From contig JAUCGI010000200.1 of assembly GCA_030378035.1 (NCBI GenBank), positions 1-42,319 of the forward strand: DNA of 42,319 nt, read 5' to 3'. Source of the DNA: Desulfobacterales bacterium HSG2 (GTDB taxonomy: Bacteria > Desulfobacterota > Desulfobacteria > Desulfobacterales > 4be13). How positions within the stretch are numbered: the stretch's first letter is position 1; each line of letters begins with the position of its first letter. Under the pieces are notes generated by a model that saw nothing but the letters and a program-made list of their open reading frames with translations, was not told the origin of the DNA and ran no database searches. The position numbers and the translations under genes are program-made. Positions 8,492 through 17,128 of the stretch are shown here, one piece after another.

Positions 8492-11400
8492 ATGAAAAAG
8501 CGAATTTTTATGGTCATATTTGGCGTATTTATGGTATTGGTTTGGGTAGCCGGTGCGATGGTGAATGGTTCAAATATGGATGAAATGAAGCGCCTGAACA
8601 AAGAGGGAACAGAGGCTTCCCATGTTGCAAACTATCCCGAAGCCCTTGCCAAATGGAAAAAAGGACTGGAACTCGCAAAAAAAGCAGAGAATAAACAAGC
8701 TGTCGCTGCCTTTCTTGGCAACATGGGAAATGTGTTTCAGAATCTTGGCCAGTATGACAAGGCATTGGAGTATTACGGGCAGGCTTTGGCGATTCATAAG
8801 GAAATCAGCGACAGAAGGGGCGAGGGCTCGGATCTGTCCAACATGGGCGTGGTGTATGACAATCTCGGCCAGTATGGCAAGACATTGGGGTTCCATGGGC
8901 AGGCTTTGGCGATTCATAAGGAAATCGGCGACAGAAGGGGCGAGGCTGCCGACCAGACCAACATGGGCGTGGTGTATGACAATCTCGGACAGTATGGTAG
9001 GGCATTGGGGTACCACGGGCAGGCTTTGGCGATTCATAAGGAAATCGGCGATAGAAGGGGCGAGGGTTCGGACCTGTCTAACATGGGAAATGTGTTTCAG
9101 AATCTCGGCCAGTATGATAAGGCATTGGAGTACTACGGGCAGGCTTTGGCGATTAGGAAGGAAATTGGCGACAGAAGGGGCGAGGGTTCAAACCTGTCCA
9201 ACAAGGGAAATGTGTTTCAGAATCTCGGCCAGTATGATAAGGCATTGGAGTACTACAGGCAGGCATTGGCAATTAGGAAGGAAATTGGTGACAGAAGGGG
9301 CGAGGGTGGAGACCTGACCAACATGGGCGTGGTGTTTCAAAATCTCGGCCAGTATGACAAGGCATTGGGGTACCACGGGCAGGCTTTGGCGATTCATAAG
9401 GAAATCGGCGACAGAAGGGGCGAGGCTGCCGACCAGCCCAACATGGGCGTGGTGTATGACAATCTCGGCCAGTATGACAAGGCACTGGGGTTCCACGGGC
9501 AGGCTTTGGCGATTCATAAGGAAATCGGCGACAGAAGAGGCGAGGGTTCGGACCTGTCCAACATGGGCGTGGTGTATGACAATCTCGGCCAGTATGACAA
9601 GGCACTGGGGTTCCACGGGCAGGCTTTGGCGATTCATAAGGAAATCGGCGACAGAAAGGGCGAGGGGTCGGACCTGTCCAACATGGGAATTGTGTTTCAG
9701 AATCTCGGCCAGTATGATAAGGCATTGGGGTACTACGAGCAGACTTTGGCGGTTCATAAGGAAATCGGCGACAGAAGGGGCGAAGGTTCGGACCTGACCA
9801 ACATGGGAGAGGTGTATCAAAATCTCGGTCAGTATGACAAGGCATTGAGGTACTACGGGCAGGCTTTGGCGATTCATAAGGAAATCGGCGACAGAAGGGG
9901 TGAGGGTTCAGACCTGACCAACATGGGCGCGTTGTATGATAATCTCGGCCAGTATGGCAAGGCATTGGGGTGCTACGAGCAGGCTTTGGCTATCCATAAG
10001 GAAATCGGCGACAGAAGGGGCGAGGGGAATGATCTCGGCGGCATCGGAATCGTGTATCAAAATCTCGGCCAGCATGACAAGGCATTGGGGTACCACGGTC
10101 GGGCTTTGGCGATTAGGAAGGAAATCGGCGACAGAAAGGGCGAGGGTAGAGACCTGACCAACATGGGCGTGGCGTATGACAATCTCGGCCAGTATGACAA
10201 GGCTCTCCTGTTCTTTAGCGAAAGCCAGAAAATCTTCTCCAAAATCAGGGCAAAGGATGCGCTTTGGAAGGCGTTTCGAGGACTTGCTGAGATGGAGGGC
10301 AAACTGGGAAAATATGAAAAAGCAGTTGCCCATTATGCTCGAAGTCTCGACACTATTGAGGAAGTCCGATCCGGAATCATGAAAAAGGAAGTCAAATCCT
10401 CCTTCATGCATGATAAACTCCATGTATATGACGAATTCATCGAATTCCTTCAAACTCTGCACAAAAAATACCCCGACAGAAACTACGACAAAAAATCTCT
10501 TGAAATCTTTGAACGCAGCCAGGGCCGCATTTTTCTTGAGGACATGGGGGAAAGCGGTGCGAAAAAATTTGCGAATTTTCCCGATGATATCAGGCGGAAG
10601 GAGATCAGCACAGGGAATGAGCTGACAAAAATCCGCTCCCAAATCACAGCAGAGCAATCCAGGCATGCCAAAGACCGGGACAGGAAACACATCCGCACAC
10701 TGGAAGCCAAAGAAAAGGAGATCAGGGCAGAAGAGGAGGCTTTGCAAGAAAAGATCAAATCCGAATATCCCGAGTATCATGCCCTGAGATACCCGGAACC
10801 AGTCCGGCTTCCCGAACTTCGTCAGAAAGTTCTCAGAGCGGGCGAGGTCATGCTGGTCTTCTGTGTCATGAAGAAAACCACCTGCCTGTGGGTCATCAGC
10901 AGGGAGGCGTTCAGATTTCTGAGCATTGACATCAGCGAGGAGACACTGACAGAGAAAGTGAATGCCTTCAGACACGGCCCGGACATGATACTGAGGGCAT
11001 ACAGGGAAAAAGCCCCGGTTTTCAGGCTTGAACAGATTTACAGAAAATCCGAATTGCAGATGCAACAGGCTGCATTCACGCTTTACAATCTGCTCGTGCC
11101 GGAAAAAGTCAGGCCGCTCATCTCCCGGGCGGAAACCCTGTATGTCATCCCCACATCCGCCCTGTACGGCCTGCCTTTTGAGTCGCTGGTGACAGGGGAA
11201 TCCGACATCCGCTATCTGGCGGAGGATCATGCGGTGGCATACCTTTCCTCGGCCTCCCTTCTCAGAGTTCTCCGTGAGTCGCAGGCAAGGAAAAAGGAGA
11301 CGCCCCGGCATCCGTTTATTGCATTCGCACATCCGGTGTATCAGTCCGGCAAATCCGGCACATTGCGGAGCGGCTCCTCTGAGATCAGCAGACTGCGGAC

Positions 11401-12061
11401 CCGTGCCTATCAGGATTTCACGGGCAACCTTTCCGAACTCCCGGAGACCGAGGCCGAGGCAAGGGAAATCATGAAGATTCTCAAAGCACCTGCGGCATCC
11501 GATCCTTTGCAGCTCAGACAGAAGGCATCCCGCAGCAATGTGTTCCGGTTCAGCAGGGAAAAACGCCTGGATGACTACCGCTATGTGCTGTTTGCCTGCC
11601 ACGGCCTCATCCCGGACGACAACATCACGAACCGGATATTGCAGCCCGCGCTGGCCCTGTCCCATCCCGACCCTGAAAACAGTCGGGAGGCCGGCTTTCT
11701 CACTATGGCGGACGCGTTCGGCCTCAGCCTGAACGCCGATCTTGTGGCCCTCTCCGCATGCAACACCGGCAGACAGGACACAGCGGGCAATGTGCGGAAG
11801 GGCGAAGGAGCGAGAGGGCTGACCCGTGCGTTCATGTATGCGGGAACCCCCGCGGTCTCAGTGACCCTGTGGTCTGTGGAATCCGAATCGGCAAAGGTGC
11901 TGAGTGCGGGCCTGTTCAGAAACCTCGGTGCGGGAAGGGACCGTGCCGAGGCACTGAGGGAAATCAGACAGCGCATGATCAGCGGCAGGGAGGGAGAGCT
12001 TTATCGGCATCCTTTTTTCTGGGGGCCTACGGTGATATTCGGGTTGGCGAATGACGACTGA
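8492..12061 (+). CDS. Secreted TPR-CHAT caspase-like protein, copy 3 (12 full TPR units)
   Basis: This 1189-residue paralogue starts at ATG 8492, with AAGGA at 8479-8483 and 8-bp spacing. The signal peptide matches the others, but the cleavage motif reads AMV instead of AMA, so cleavage may shift to the preceding AGA or be weaker. Twelve full 40-residue TPR units start at residue 76, then the degenerate unit (556-595), a coiled-coil segment and a CHAT domain (about 767-1189). The predicted dyad is His1037 and Cys1090. Many units use the YDNLGQ variant, so the TPR surface differs from the sister proteins while the CHAT domain stays almost constant. It is the last member of the array. A CHASE2 gene follows after 58 bp containing a palindrome, which suggests co-transcription. 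Confidence 0.93.
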   Translation: MKKRIFMVIFGVFMVLVWVAGAMVNGSNMDEMKRLNKEGTEASHVANYPEALAKWKKGLELAKKAENKQAVAAFLGNMGNVFQNLGQYDKALEYYGQALAIHKEISDRRGEGSDLSNMGVVYDNLGQYGKTLGFHGQALAIHKEIGDRRGEAADQTNMGVVYDNLGQYGRALGYHGQALAIHKEIGDRRGEGSDLSNMGNVFQNLGQYDKALEYYGQALAIRKEIGDRRGEGSNLSNKGNVFQNLGQYDKALEYYRQALAIRKEIGDRRGEGGDLTNMGVVFQNLGQYDKALGYHGQALAIHKEIGDRRGEAADQPNMGVVYDNLGQYDKALGFHGQALAIHKEIGDRRGEGSDLSNMGVVYDNLGQYDKALGFHGQALAIHKEIGDRKGEGSDLSNMGIVFQNLGQYDKALGYYEQTLAVHKEIGDRRGEGSDLTNMGEVYQNLGQYDKALRYYGQALAIHKEIGDRRGEGSDLTNMGALYDNLGQYGKALGCYEQALAIHKEIGDRRGEGNDLGGIGIVYQNLGQHDKALGYHGRALAIRKEIGDRKGEGRDLTNMGVAYDNLGQYDKALLFFSESQKIFSKIRAKDALWKAFRGLAEMEGKLGKYEKAVAHYARSLDTIEEVRSGIMKKEVKSSFMHDKLHVYDEFIEFLQTLHKKYPDRNYDKKSLEIFERSQGRIFLEDMGESGAKKFANFPDDIRRKEISTGNELTKIRSQITAEQSRHAKDRDRKHIRTLEAKEKEIRAEEEALQEKIKSEYPEYHALRYPEPVRLPELRQKVLRAGEVMLVFCVMKKTTCLWVISREAFRFLSIDISEETLTEKVNAFRHGPDMILRAYREKAPVFRLEQIYRKSELQMQQAAFTLYNLLVPEKVRPLISRAETLYVIPTSALYGLPFESLVTGESDIRYLAEDHAVAYLSSASLLRVLRESQARKKETPRHPFIAFAHPVYQSGKSGTLRSGSSEISRLRTRAYQDFTGNLSELPETEAEAREIMKILKAPAASDPLQLRQKASRSNVFRFSREKRLDDYRYVLFACHGLIPDDNITNRILQPALALSHPDPENSREAGFLTMADAFGLSLNADLVALSACNTGRQDTAGNVRKGEGARGLTRAFMYAGTPAVSVTLWSVESESAKVLSAGLFRNLGAGRDRAEALREIRQRMISGREGELYRHPFFWGPTVIFGLANDD

Positions 12062-12066
12062 AACCA

Positions 12067-12100
12067 AGACCTCCGAGGTTTTAAAAACCTTCAGAGGTCT
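12067..12100. repeat. Imperfect palindrome between CHAT copy 3 and the CHASE2 gene
   Basis: AGACCTC and its inverse AGAGGTCT flank GAGGTTTT/AAAACCTT, giving a hairpin of about 16 bp with one or two mismatches. No T-run follows, so it is more likely a dispersed repeat or a processing site than a strong terminator. Confidence 0.6.
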
Positions 12101-12119
12101 GACTGACTGAGCTTGCATC

Positions 12120-13511
12120 ATGAAAAAAATACTGCAAAAAATAAAAAAAATACTGCAAAAAATAAACTGGACAGATCGAAAGATACGCTTTGGCCTGAAT
12201 ATCTTCTGGGGAATTCTGGTGTCTGTGCTGATCAATTTTGTTGCCCCTCATACGGATATGGGCCATACTGTCCTGAATGAGCTTTATGATTACCTAGTGA
12301 TCAGGGATTTCAGACAGGCAGCGGAAAAAGGAGATTTTCCCATTTCCGACCGGATCCGGATTGTGGCCTTTGACCGGGACACCTATAAGGCAAGCCACAC
12401 TCTGGGACTTTGGACCCCCCGGAATCTGACGGGAGAGAGCATTCTGAAGAGCCTGGAACTGGGGGCAAGGGTGGTTGTGGCTGATATTGCCCTGAACACG
12501 CCAGCGCCCGTATTTGGCAAACACAGAAGAAAGGACGAAAATGAGGAATTTCTCGATCTGCTGAAAGATGCCGCGGATTATGCCCAAAAAAGCGGTGCAG
12601 TGATCATTCTGGCCCGCGGGGAAAGGAGTCCCGAAATGAATGATTACGAGAAAAAATACAGGGATAAATTTGATAAACTGATTGAAAATCATAAAGATGT
12701 CATAAAAATAGGCAGTCCCGGAGCTTTTGAAGATGTCTCGGATTATCAGGTGCGTCACTTTCGTTTTTATGAACGAGCAGAGCAGAACGAGATTTTCTTT
12801 TCCATTCAGATACTGACGGTCACTTATCTTCTGACCAATCGTGATGAGGGAACCCGCCTGATAGAAGATAAAAAAAAGGAAATCCTCAAGGGGCACAAAG
12901 ATATCACCATGGATATCCCAGGCGGAAAGACCATACATATTCTTGAACAGACGGACCTCAGCCGTGAATATCTGTCTGCCCGATATATCTTCCGTCTTGC
13001 ACCGAGAGAGGTGCTTTCAGATCATGAAATAGAGGATGATCCGTTTGTCAAATATCCCAACCTGAAGCTGTCCCCTTATGCGCTGCTTGATGAGGAAGGA
13101 ATGCCTTACAAGGACAAGGCCGTTCTGATCGGGTCTGAGAATCCTGAGATCGGAGATATTCACCTCACGCCCCCGGGCAGAATGAACGGTGTTTTCCTGA
13201 TTGCCAACGGGATCAACCTTTTTCTGGAAGGTTTGCAGGTCCATGAACTGTCAGCCAGGATCAAATTTCTTGTGGAGGTGATCTGCATCTTTGTGTCGGC
13301 AGTGTTGTTTGTTTATTGTCATGCGACAGTGGCGTTTTTCATTCTGGCCGGGATATTCTGGTTCATAAACACGCCCTTCAGCCTGATCCTTTTCAGTAAG
13401 TACGGGCTGTTTGTGGATGTGTGGTTTCCCATTATCGGAATCGGTATCAGCAGGATCATCACAGATACCGACAGCTTTTTTGTAAAACGGATTTTAAAAA
13501 GCACAACCTGA
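12120..13511 (+). CDS. CHASE2-domain membrane protein without a visible output domain
   Basis: The 463-residue protein has one membrane helix near residues 23-42, a large extracytoplasmic CHASE2 domain (about 45-375) and three closely spaced C-terminal helices (about 383-399, 404-426, 429-447). It then stops, with no kinase, cyclase or diguanylate cyclase domain. CHASE2 is a known extracellular sensing module normally fused to such outputs. The signature region VVVADIALNTPAP and the late segment KDKAVLIGSENPEIGD fit the family. No good Shine-Dalgarno site precedes ATG 12120. The first 16 residues (KKILQKI twice) come from an A-rich 21-bp tandem duplication, so the start is uncertain. It follows the CHAT array and precedes a periplasmic protein. 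I infer that it senses or anchors the secreted CHAT proteins. Confidence 0.85.
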   Translation: MKKILQKIKKILQKINWTDRKIRFGLNIFWGILVSVLINFVAPHTDMGHTVLNELYDYLVIRDFRQAAEKGDFPISDRIRIVAFDRDTYKASHTLGLWTPRNLTGESILKSLELGARVVVADIALNTPAPVFGKHRRKDENEEFLDLLKDAADYAQKSGAVIILARGERSPEMNDYEKKYRDKFDKLIENHKDVIKIGSPGAFEDVSDYQVRHFRFYERAEQNEIFFSIQILTVTYLLTNRDEGTRLIEDKKKEILKGHKDITMDIPGGKTIHILEQTDLSREYLSARYIFRLAPREVLSDHEIEDDPFVKYPNLKLSPYALLDEEGMPYKDKAVLIGSENPEIGDIHLTPPGRMNGVFLIANGINLFLEGLQVHELSARIKFLVEVICIFVSAVLFVYCHATVAFFILAGIFWFINTPFSLILFSKYGLFVDVWFPIIGIGISRIITDTDSFFVKRILKSTT

Positions 13512-13548
13512 TTTTCAAGCACACCACCTGTAGGATTAAAAATCCGGC

Positions 13549-13572
13549 GGTTCGGATTTGCCACTCCGAACC
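13549..13572. repeat. Small hairpin after the CHASE2 gene
   Basis: GGTTCGGA and TCCGAACC form a perfect 8-bp stem with an 8-base loop, 38 bp beyond the CHASE2 stop. It lacks a T-run, so it is only terminator-like. Confidence 0.5.
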
Positions 13573-13593
13573 AAGCAGCAGATAGAGGCTTTA

Positions 13594-13699
13594 TATCTCA
13601 CACAAAGGCGCTGAGGCGCAGAGAAAATCTCAGAGAAGAGACAGAAGAAACTCGCGGCATTCCGCTCCGTGCCTTATCTTTGTGCCTTTGTGTGAGATA
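13594..13699. repeat. 106-bp element with perfect 16-bp inverted ends
   Basis: TATCTCACACAAAGGC (13594-13609) is exactly inverted at 13684-13699. The interior contains AGGCGCTGAGGCGCAGAG. It fills most of the gap between the CHASE2 gene and the exported protein gene and encodes nothing. It looks like a miniature palindromic repeat. Confidence 0.75.
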
Positions 13700-13771
13700 C
13701 AGACTTTCGGCAGGTGCTTGTCTGTCAAAAAATTTATGATCATGTAGTTAAAAAGGAAAGGAGGTTCTATT

Positions 13772-14725
13772 ATGATTCGTAAGGTATTGCTCATGGTATT
13801 TCTCGGAATACCGATTTGTTTTTTCATGGAGTTTGCGGCCCTGTCCTTTGCATCCGACGGACATCTGGGAATTCTGAAGGTTCCCCCCGGAGTAAAACCC
13901 GTGAAATGCTACAAGCTTTTACGGGAAGGCAAGCCTGTGAAGCCAAAGCATAATCTGCCGGTGTTCGTGGGCGATGAAGTTGAGCCGCTCCCAAAGCAAC
14001 ATGTCCGGCTGATTTACAGGCGTCCTGGTTATGAGGAGGATATCCGCCAATGGAAGATAGTGGGAATGCCGCAAAAATTTATCGAATCCGAGAATGGGAA
14101 GATAAGGTCGGTCAAGGTGCTTACACCTAGAAGCGGAGATTCCGATTCCCCATGCTTTCCGTCCCGTCCGCTGAACCTGTCGCCCTGGCCCAAGAACAGC
14201 ACAACCATACTTGCCGGCGAGCCAATCATTTTCAGGTGGTATGACGCAAAAATCCCCTTGTGTGATGAGGTCATGCTGGTGATTGTTCCCTCTGGCAAAA
14301 AGAAACCCCGTATTGAAGAGAAAATGCAGGCCGGGGAGCTGAAAACAGTGAATACGAATTTGAACCCGGGGCAATCTTATGACTGGTTTGTGGAAAAGAA
14401 AAAGTCTGCGGAGAAAAAAGAAAATGTACCTCCGCTGTCTGAAATCCATCATTTCAAAGTGTTGAGCGCAGAGGAGTCTGAAAATATCCGTAAACACTTG
14501 GATAAAGTCGGAAAACGGCATCAGGGACGCTCTCCCCTGCTTTATCAGGCATTGTATCTGCAATTTATCAGCAATCCCGCAAAAGGAACAGACCTCTATG
14601 CGGACAGTCTGAGGTTTCTCAAAAAATATTTGGAAGAAAACCCAAGTCCGCATAAAGAAAAATCTCCCAGTCCGCATAAAATAGTTGAAAACCTGCAAAG
14701 GCATTGCTGGCCGGAAGACGAATGA
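13772..14725 (+). CDS. Exported protein with a beta-sandwich region, possibly FecR-like
   Basis: The 317-residue protein has a signal peptide (about 1-27, ending SFASDG) and a strong ribosome site, AAAGGAGG at 13757-13764, 7 bp before ATG. A beta-rich N-terminal part (about 30-100) is followed by a second segment (about 130-235) around SPWPKNSTTILAGEPIIFRW and LNPGQSYDWFV. That second segment resembles in layout the [16 protein letters not shown] segment of the FecR-like protein at 27289-28215. Both proteins end in a short helical tail with a ..FL..NP.. motif. I do not recognise a named family with certainty. The shared layout and the shared CHAT/CHASE2 neighbourhood suggest the two are functional equivalents in two modules. 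It is separated from the CHASE2 gene by a 260-bp repeat-containing gap, so it may have its own promoter. Confidence 0.75.
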   Translation: MIRKVLLMVFLGIPICFFMEFAALSFASDGHLGILKVPPGVKPVKCYKLLREGKPVKPKHNLPVFVGDEVEPLPKQHVRLIYRRPGYEEDIRQWKIVGMPQKFIESENGKIRSVKVLTPRSGDSDSPCFPSRPLNLSPWPKNSTTILAGEPIIFRWYDAKIPLCDEVMLVIVPSGKKKPRIEEKMQAGELKTVNTNLNPGQSYDWFVEKKKSAEKKENVPPLSEIHHFKVLSAEESENIRKHLDKVGKRHQGRSPLLYQALYLQFISNPAKGTDLYADSLRFLKKYLEENPSPHKEKSPSPHKIVENLQRHCWPEDE

Positions 14726-15287
14726 GGCCGGAGCATCAGTAAATCGAAAAGTCAGAATCTCTGTTCCCGCTCGATCGGGATTGACAAATCCCAAGCATTT
14801 CCGACGGATTTGGCAATCCCCCGGGATCAGTTCAGGGGCATTTTCGATCTGCTGACTTTTGGAAGTCATCGGAAATCTCTGTAAAACTTGATTCCTTTTT
14901 TCCCGAATATTCAGATGTGGTTCAACTCCCCGTGGATACGGGCCCGTGGGACGCCCAATACATCACCCACCCCATACATCATGACCCTACATATGATAAC
15001 CACAGGGATTGCTTATATAAGAAGGGATTATCCTTTACCATGAAAATACATTTCCATCACCGGGGGTGAAAAATTTTGGGTGTGTCCCACCTTTTACATG
15101 GAAGCGAATATCACACGGTCCGCCTGACAGGTATCCGGATTTCACAGATACGGGACAAAGGTGTTTCTGTCAGTGTTTTCAATGCGGCAGCCTCCTGACC
15201 CGATCTGGCAGACAGCCGCCTTATGTAAAAGGTGGGACACACCCAAAATTTTTTCCATGGAAGTTTCTTATAAAAAATCAGACAGTT
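14726..15287. other. Convergent intergenic region made of inverted repeats
   Basis: No gene is supportable here. It holds an imperfect palindrome at 14747-14860 (outer arms AAAAGTCAG/CTGACTTTT, inner arms 14777-14791 and 14806-14820 with one mismatch). It also holds a second inverted repeat with about 31-bp arms at 15069-15253. Because the flanking genes converge, these hairpins could end transcription from both sides, though neither has a classical T-run. Confidence 0.7.
15069..15253. mobile_element. 185-bp element with perfect 31-bp inverted arms
   Basis: The arms 15069-15099 and 15223-15253 are perfect inverted copies (core GGGTGTGTCCCACC) around 123 bp of unrelated sequence. No transposase is encoded. 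Size and arms fit a MITE or a stem-loop repeat. Confidence 0.65.
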
Positions 15288-17078
15288 TCAAAAATCCGGC
15301 AGCGGCCTCAGCCCCAGATGAACCAGAAGCTCATCAAACTCCTTTCTCGAAGACCACAGAATCCCGTGCCTTTTTGCAAAGGCCAGACTCTGCTTTGTCA
15401 GCCCGTCATGGGCAAAAATCCACATCACCACCTCCGAATTCATGTCCCTCCTGACCGTTTCCGCCTGTGACACAAGTTCCTTCAGTATTTTTATTCCGAT
15501 TCTCCTGTCCCTCACCCACTTGCTCTGGCATACCCATTTCTCGCCCCCTGCCGCGCCGAGCACGTCAATGTCGGGGTCGTTTTCCGAACCGAGCTGCACC
15601 CGGTGACGCACATAAGAGAAGAGCCACGGCATCTGGATATCGCTGTCCGCATTGAAAAATTCTCCCGGCAGAACTCTGTTCTGGGCGCTCAGGAGCACCT
15701 GGCTCATATGCACCTCTGCGAAATACCCTTTGTAATCACTCACCTTCCCTTTGTAAGACTTGTATTCGTCAATCAGTTCGTTCTGCACACGCCTCTGATC
15801 ATGCCCCTCGACCTCGATTCTGCCCCACACTTTCAGAAACTCCCGCAAAATAGGGTCATTCACCCTGCGGAACCATCCGCCCAGCTCCAGGTACTCCACA
15901 AGATCCCCGCGTGAAAGTTTCACAAGGACATCCCGGACATCCTCAAGGGGAACATGCCTGCCCTCACGTTCCCGGATCACTCTCTGGATTCTTTCCACAT
16001 TCAGCCGGTTCCTTTTCTCCTTCTCCTCATTCTCCTCAAGAGCGGACAGGTACAGGACCCATTTGGTTATCCCCTGTTCGTTGATGCGCCTGATCCACCG
16101 GGTCACCTGATCATTCAGCTCTCCCCATATAAAACCGGATGAAAGGTCAACTGCCAGAATTTCATCAAGCGTTTCCTCGTCAGACAGAGTTTTCCCCTTT
16201 TTGGCTGCCTGTTTTATAACAGCGGTGATATAAAACGGATTCCCCCCGCACCGTTCGGCCACAATAGGCCCCATTATTTCGGGTACTTCTGCTCTGCAAT
16301 AACGAGCCGCACGCAGAGCAAGCTCCTTCCCCCAGTAGCCTGACATCGGTTCTGTCATTTCGCTGTTAAATCTCCCGGACAGCGAACCCCTTGCCAGAAT
16401 GCTCATGGCAGCAAAATGCGGACAGGTGGGAGATTCCACAGCCTCCTGCATGAACCCCGCGATGTCAAAACCGTACTGGGGAAGACGGGTGTTCTGAAAC
16501 TCATCCAGGAACATCACAATGGTTGAGTCGTCTATGTCCGAAACCCTGCGCGGAATCCCCAGGGCATCCCGGTGGGGCAGGAAGCTGTCCCCGGTCTCTA
16601 TCTCATTATGCCAGCTAAGTATCAGATCAAAAGTTCTCGTGAAGGGGAACATTGATCTGGATTTCCTGACCGCTGACAAAAGAGTCTCCCCTTTCGGATT
16701 GTCGGTCACCAGTTCCGGCTGTCCTGTCCGGAAACCCACATAATACCGCATGAAGTTTTCCAGATAGTCCTTGCCGAATCTCTTCTCATCCAGGGGAGCG
16801 TCGGGAAAACTGTAATAGACAGGCACAACCGCATCCGGGTCTTTGGGATCCTGTCCGAAAAAGAGCCAGTTGACCACGCGTTTGAATATCTCGGTCTTGC
16901 CCATGCGCCGCTGTCCGAGCAGAACGGTGGACATGGTTCTCCGGTGAGCCGCCTCAAGTGCGGCGTTGTAAAAATAGTCCAGAAACTCCTGTCTGTCCGT
17001 ATAGACTTTTTCCGGCACAGCGGGTCTGACAACCCAGTTGTTGTTATTATCTGTCTTCATAACAAAAATATTCCTCAT
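15288..17078 (-). CDS. AAA ATPase fused to an Mrr-like nuclease domain
   Basis: The 596-residue protein has an AAA-type P-loop, GQRRMGKT at residues 55-62, a Walker B core with Asp192-Glu193 (MFLDEFQNT) and a conserved GGNPFYIT near 278-285. The middle looks like winged-helix segments. The C-terminal domain (about 440-590) carries Asp505 (DPDIDV) and Gln518-Ser-Lys520 (CQSKW). This is the D..QxK form of the PD-(D/E)XK fold used by Mrr-type nucleases. The role is inferred: an ATP-driven nuclease or defence-type protein. It is related in plan, though not closely, to the genes at 21579-23351 and 32524-34269. The kinase gene upstream ends 50 bp before it, so co-transcription is likely. An alternative start at 17060 has GAGGA 11 bp upstream and may be the true one; I keep the longer frame. 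Confidence 0.82.
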   Translation of the reverse strand: MRNIFVMKTDNNNNWVVRPAVPEKVYTDRQEFLDYFYNAALEAAHRRTMSTVLLGQRRMGKTEIFKRVVNWLFFGQDPKDPDAVVPVYYSFPDAPLDEKRFGKDYLENFMRYYVGFRTGQPELVTDNPKGETLLSAVRKSRSMFPFTRTFDLILSWHNEIETGDSFLPHRDALGIPRRVSDIDDSTIVMFLDEFQNTRLPQYGFDIAGFMQEAVESPTCPHFAAMSILARGSLSGRFNSEMTEPMSGYWGKELALRAARYCRAEVPEIMGPIVAERCGGNPFYITAVIKQAAKKGKTLSDEETLDEILAVDLSSGFIWGELNDQVTRWIRRINEQGITKWVLYLSALEENEEKEKRNRLNVERIQRVIREREGRHVPLEDVRDVLVKLSRGDLVEYLELGGWFRRVNDPILREFLKVWGRIEVEGHDQRRVQNELIDEYKSYKGKVSDYKGYFAEVHMSQVLLSAQNRVLPGEFFNADSDIQMPWLFSYVRHRVQLGSENDPDIDVLGAAGGEKWVCQSKWVRDRRIGIKILKELVSQAETVRRDMNSEVVMWIFAHDGLTKQSLAFAKRHGILWSSRKEFDELLVHLGLRPLPDF

Positions 17079-17128
17079 ACTCTGTATGTTTTGCTGGTTC
17101 CTTTGCCATCCTTTGTTATGTCGATCAC

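Noticed and set aside
8805..11665. Long minus-strand open frames under the TPR-CHAT genes, up to 585 residues
   Set aside because: They are antisense shadows of the repeats: Cys/Pro/Arg-rich or repetitive peptides with no start signals, opposite well-supported genes.
3..12061. Link to a type III-E CRISPR (Craspase) or a gasdermin defence operon
   Set aside because: There is no CRISPR array, Cas gene or gasdermin-like gene in the window, and these CHAT proteins carry signal peptides.
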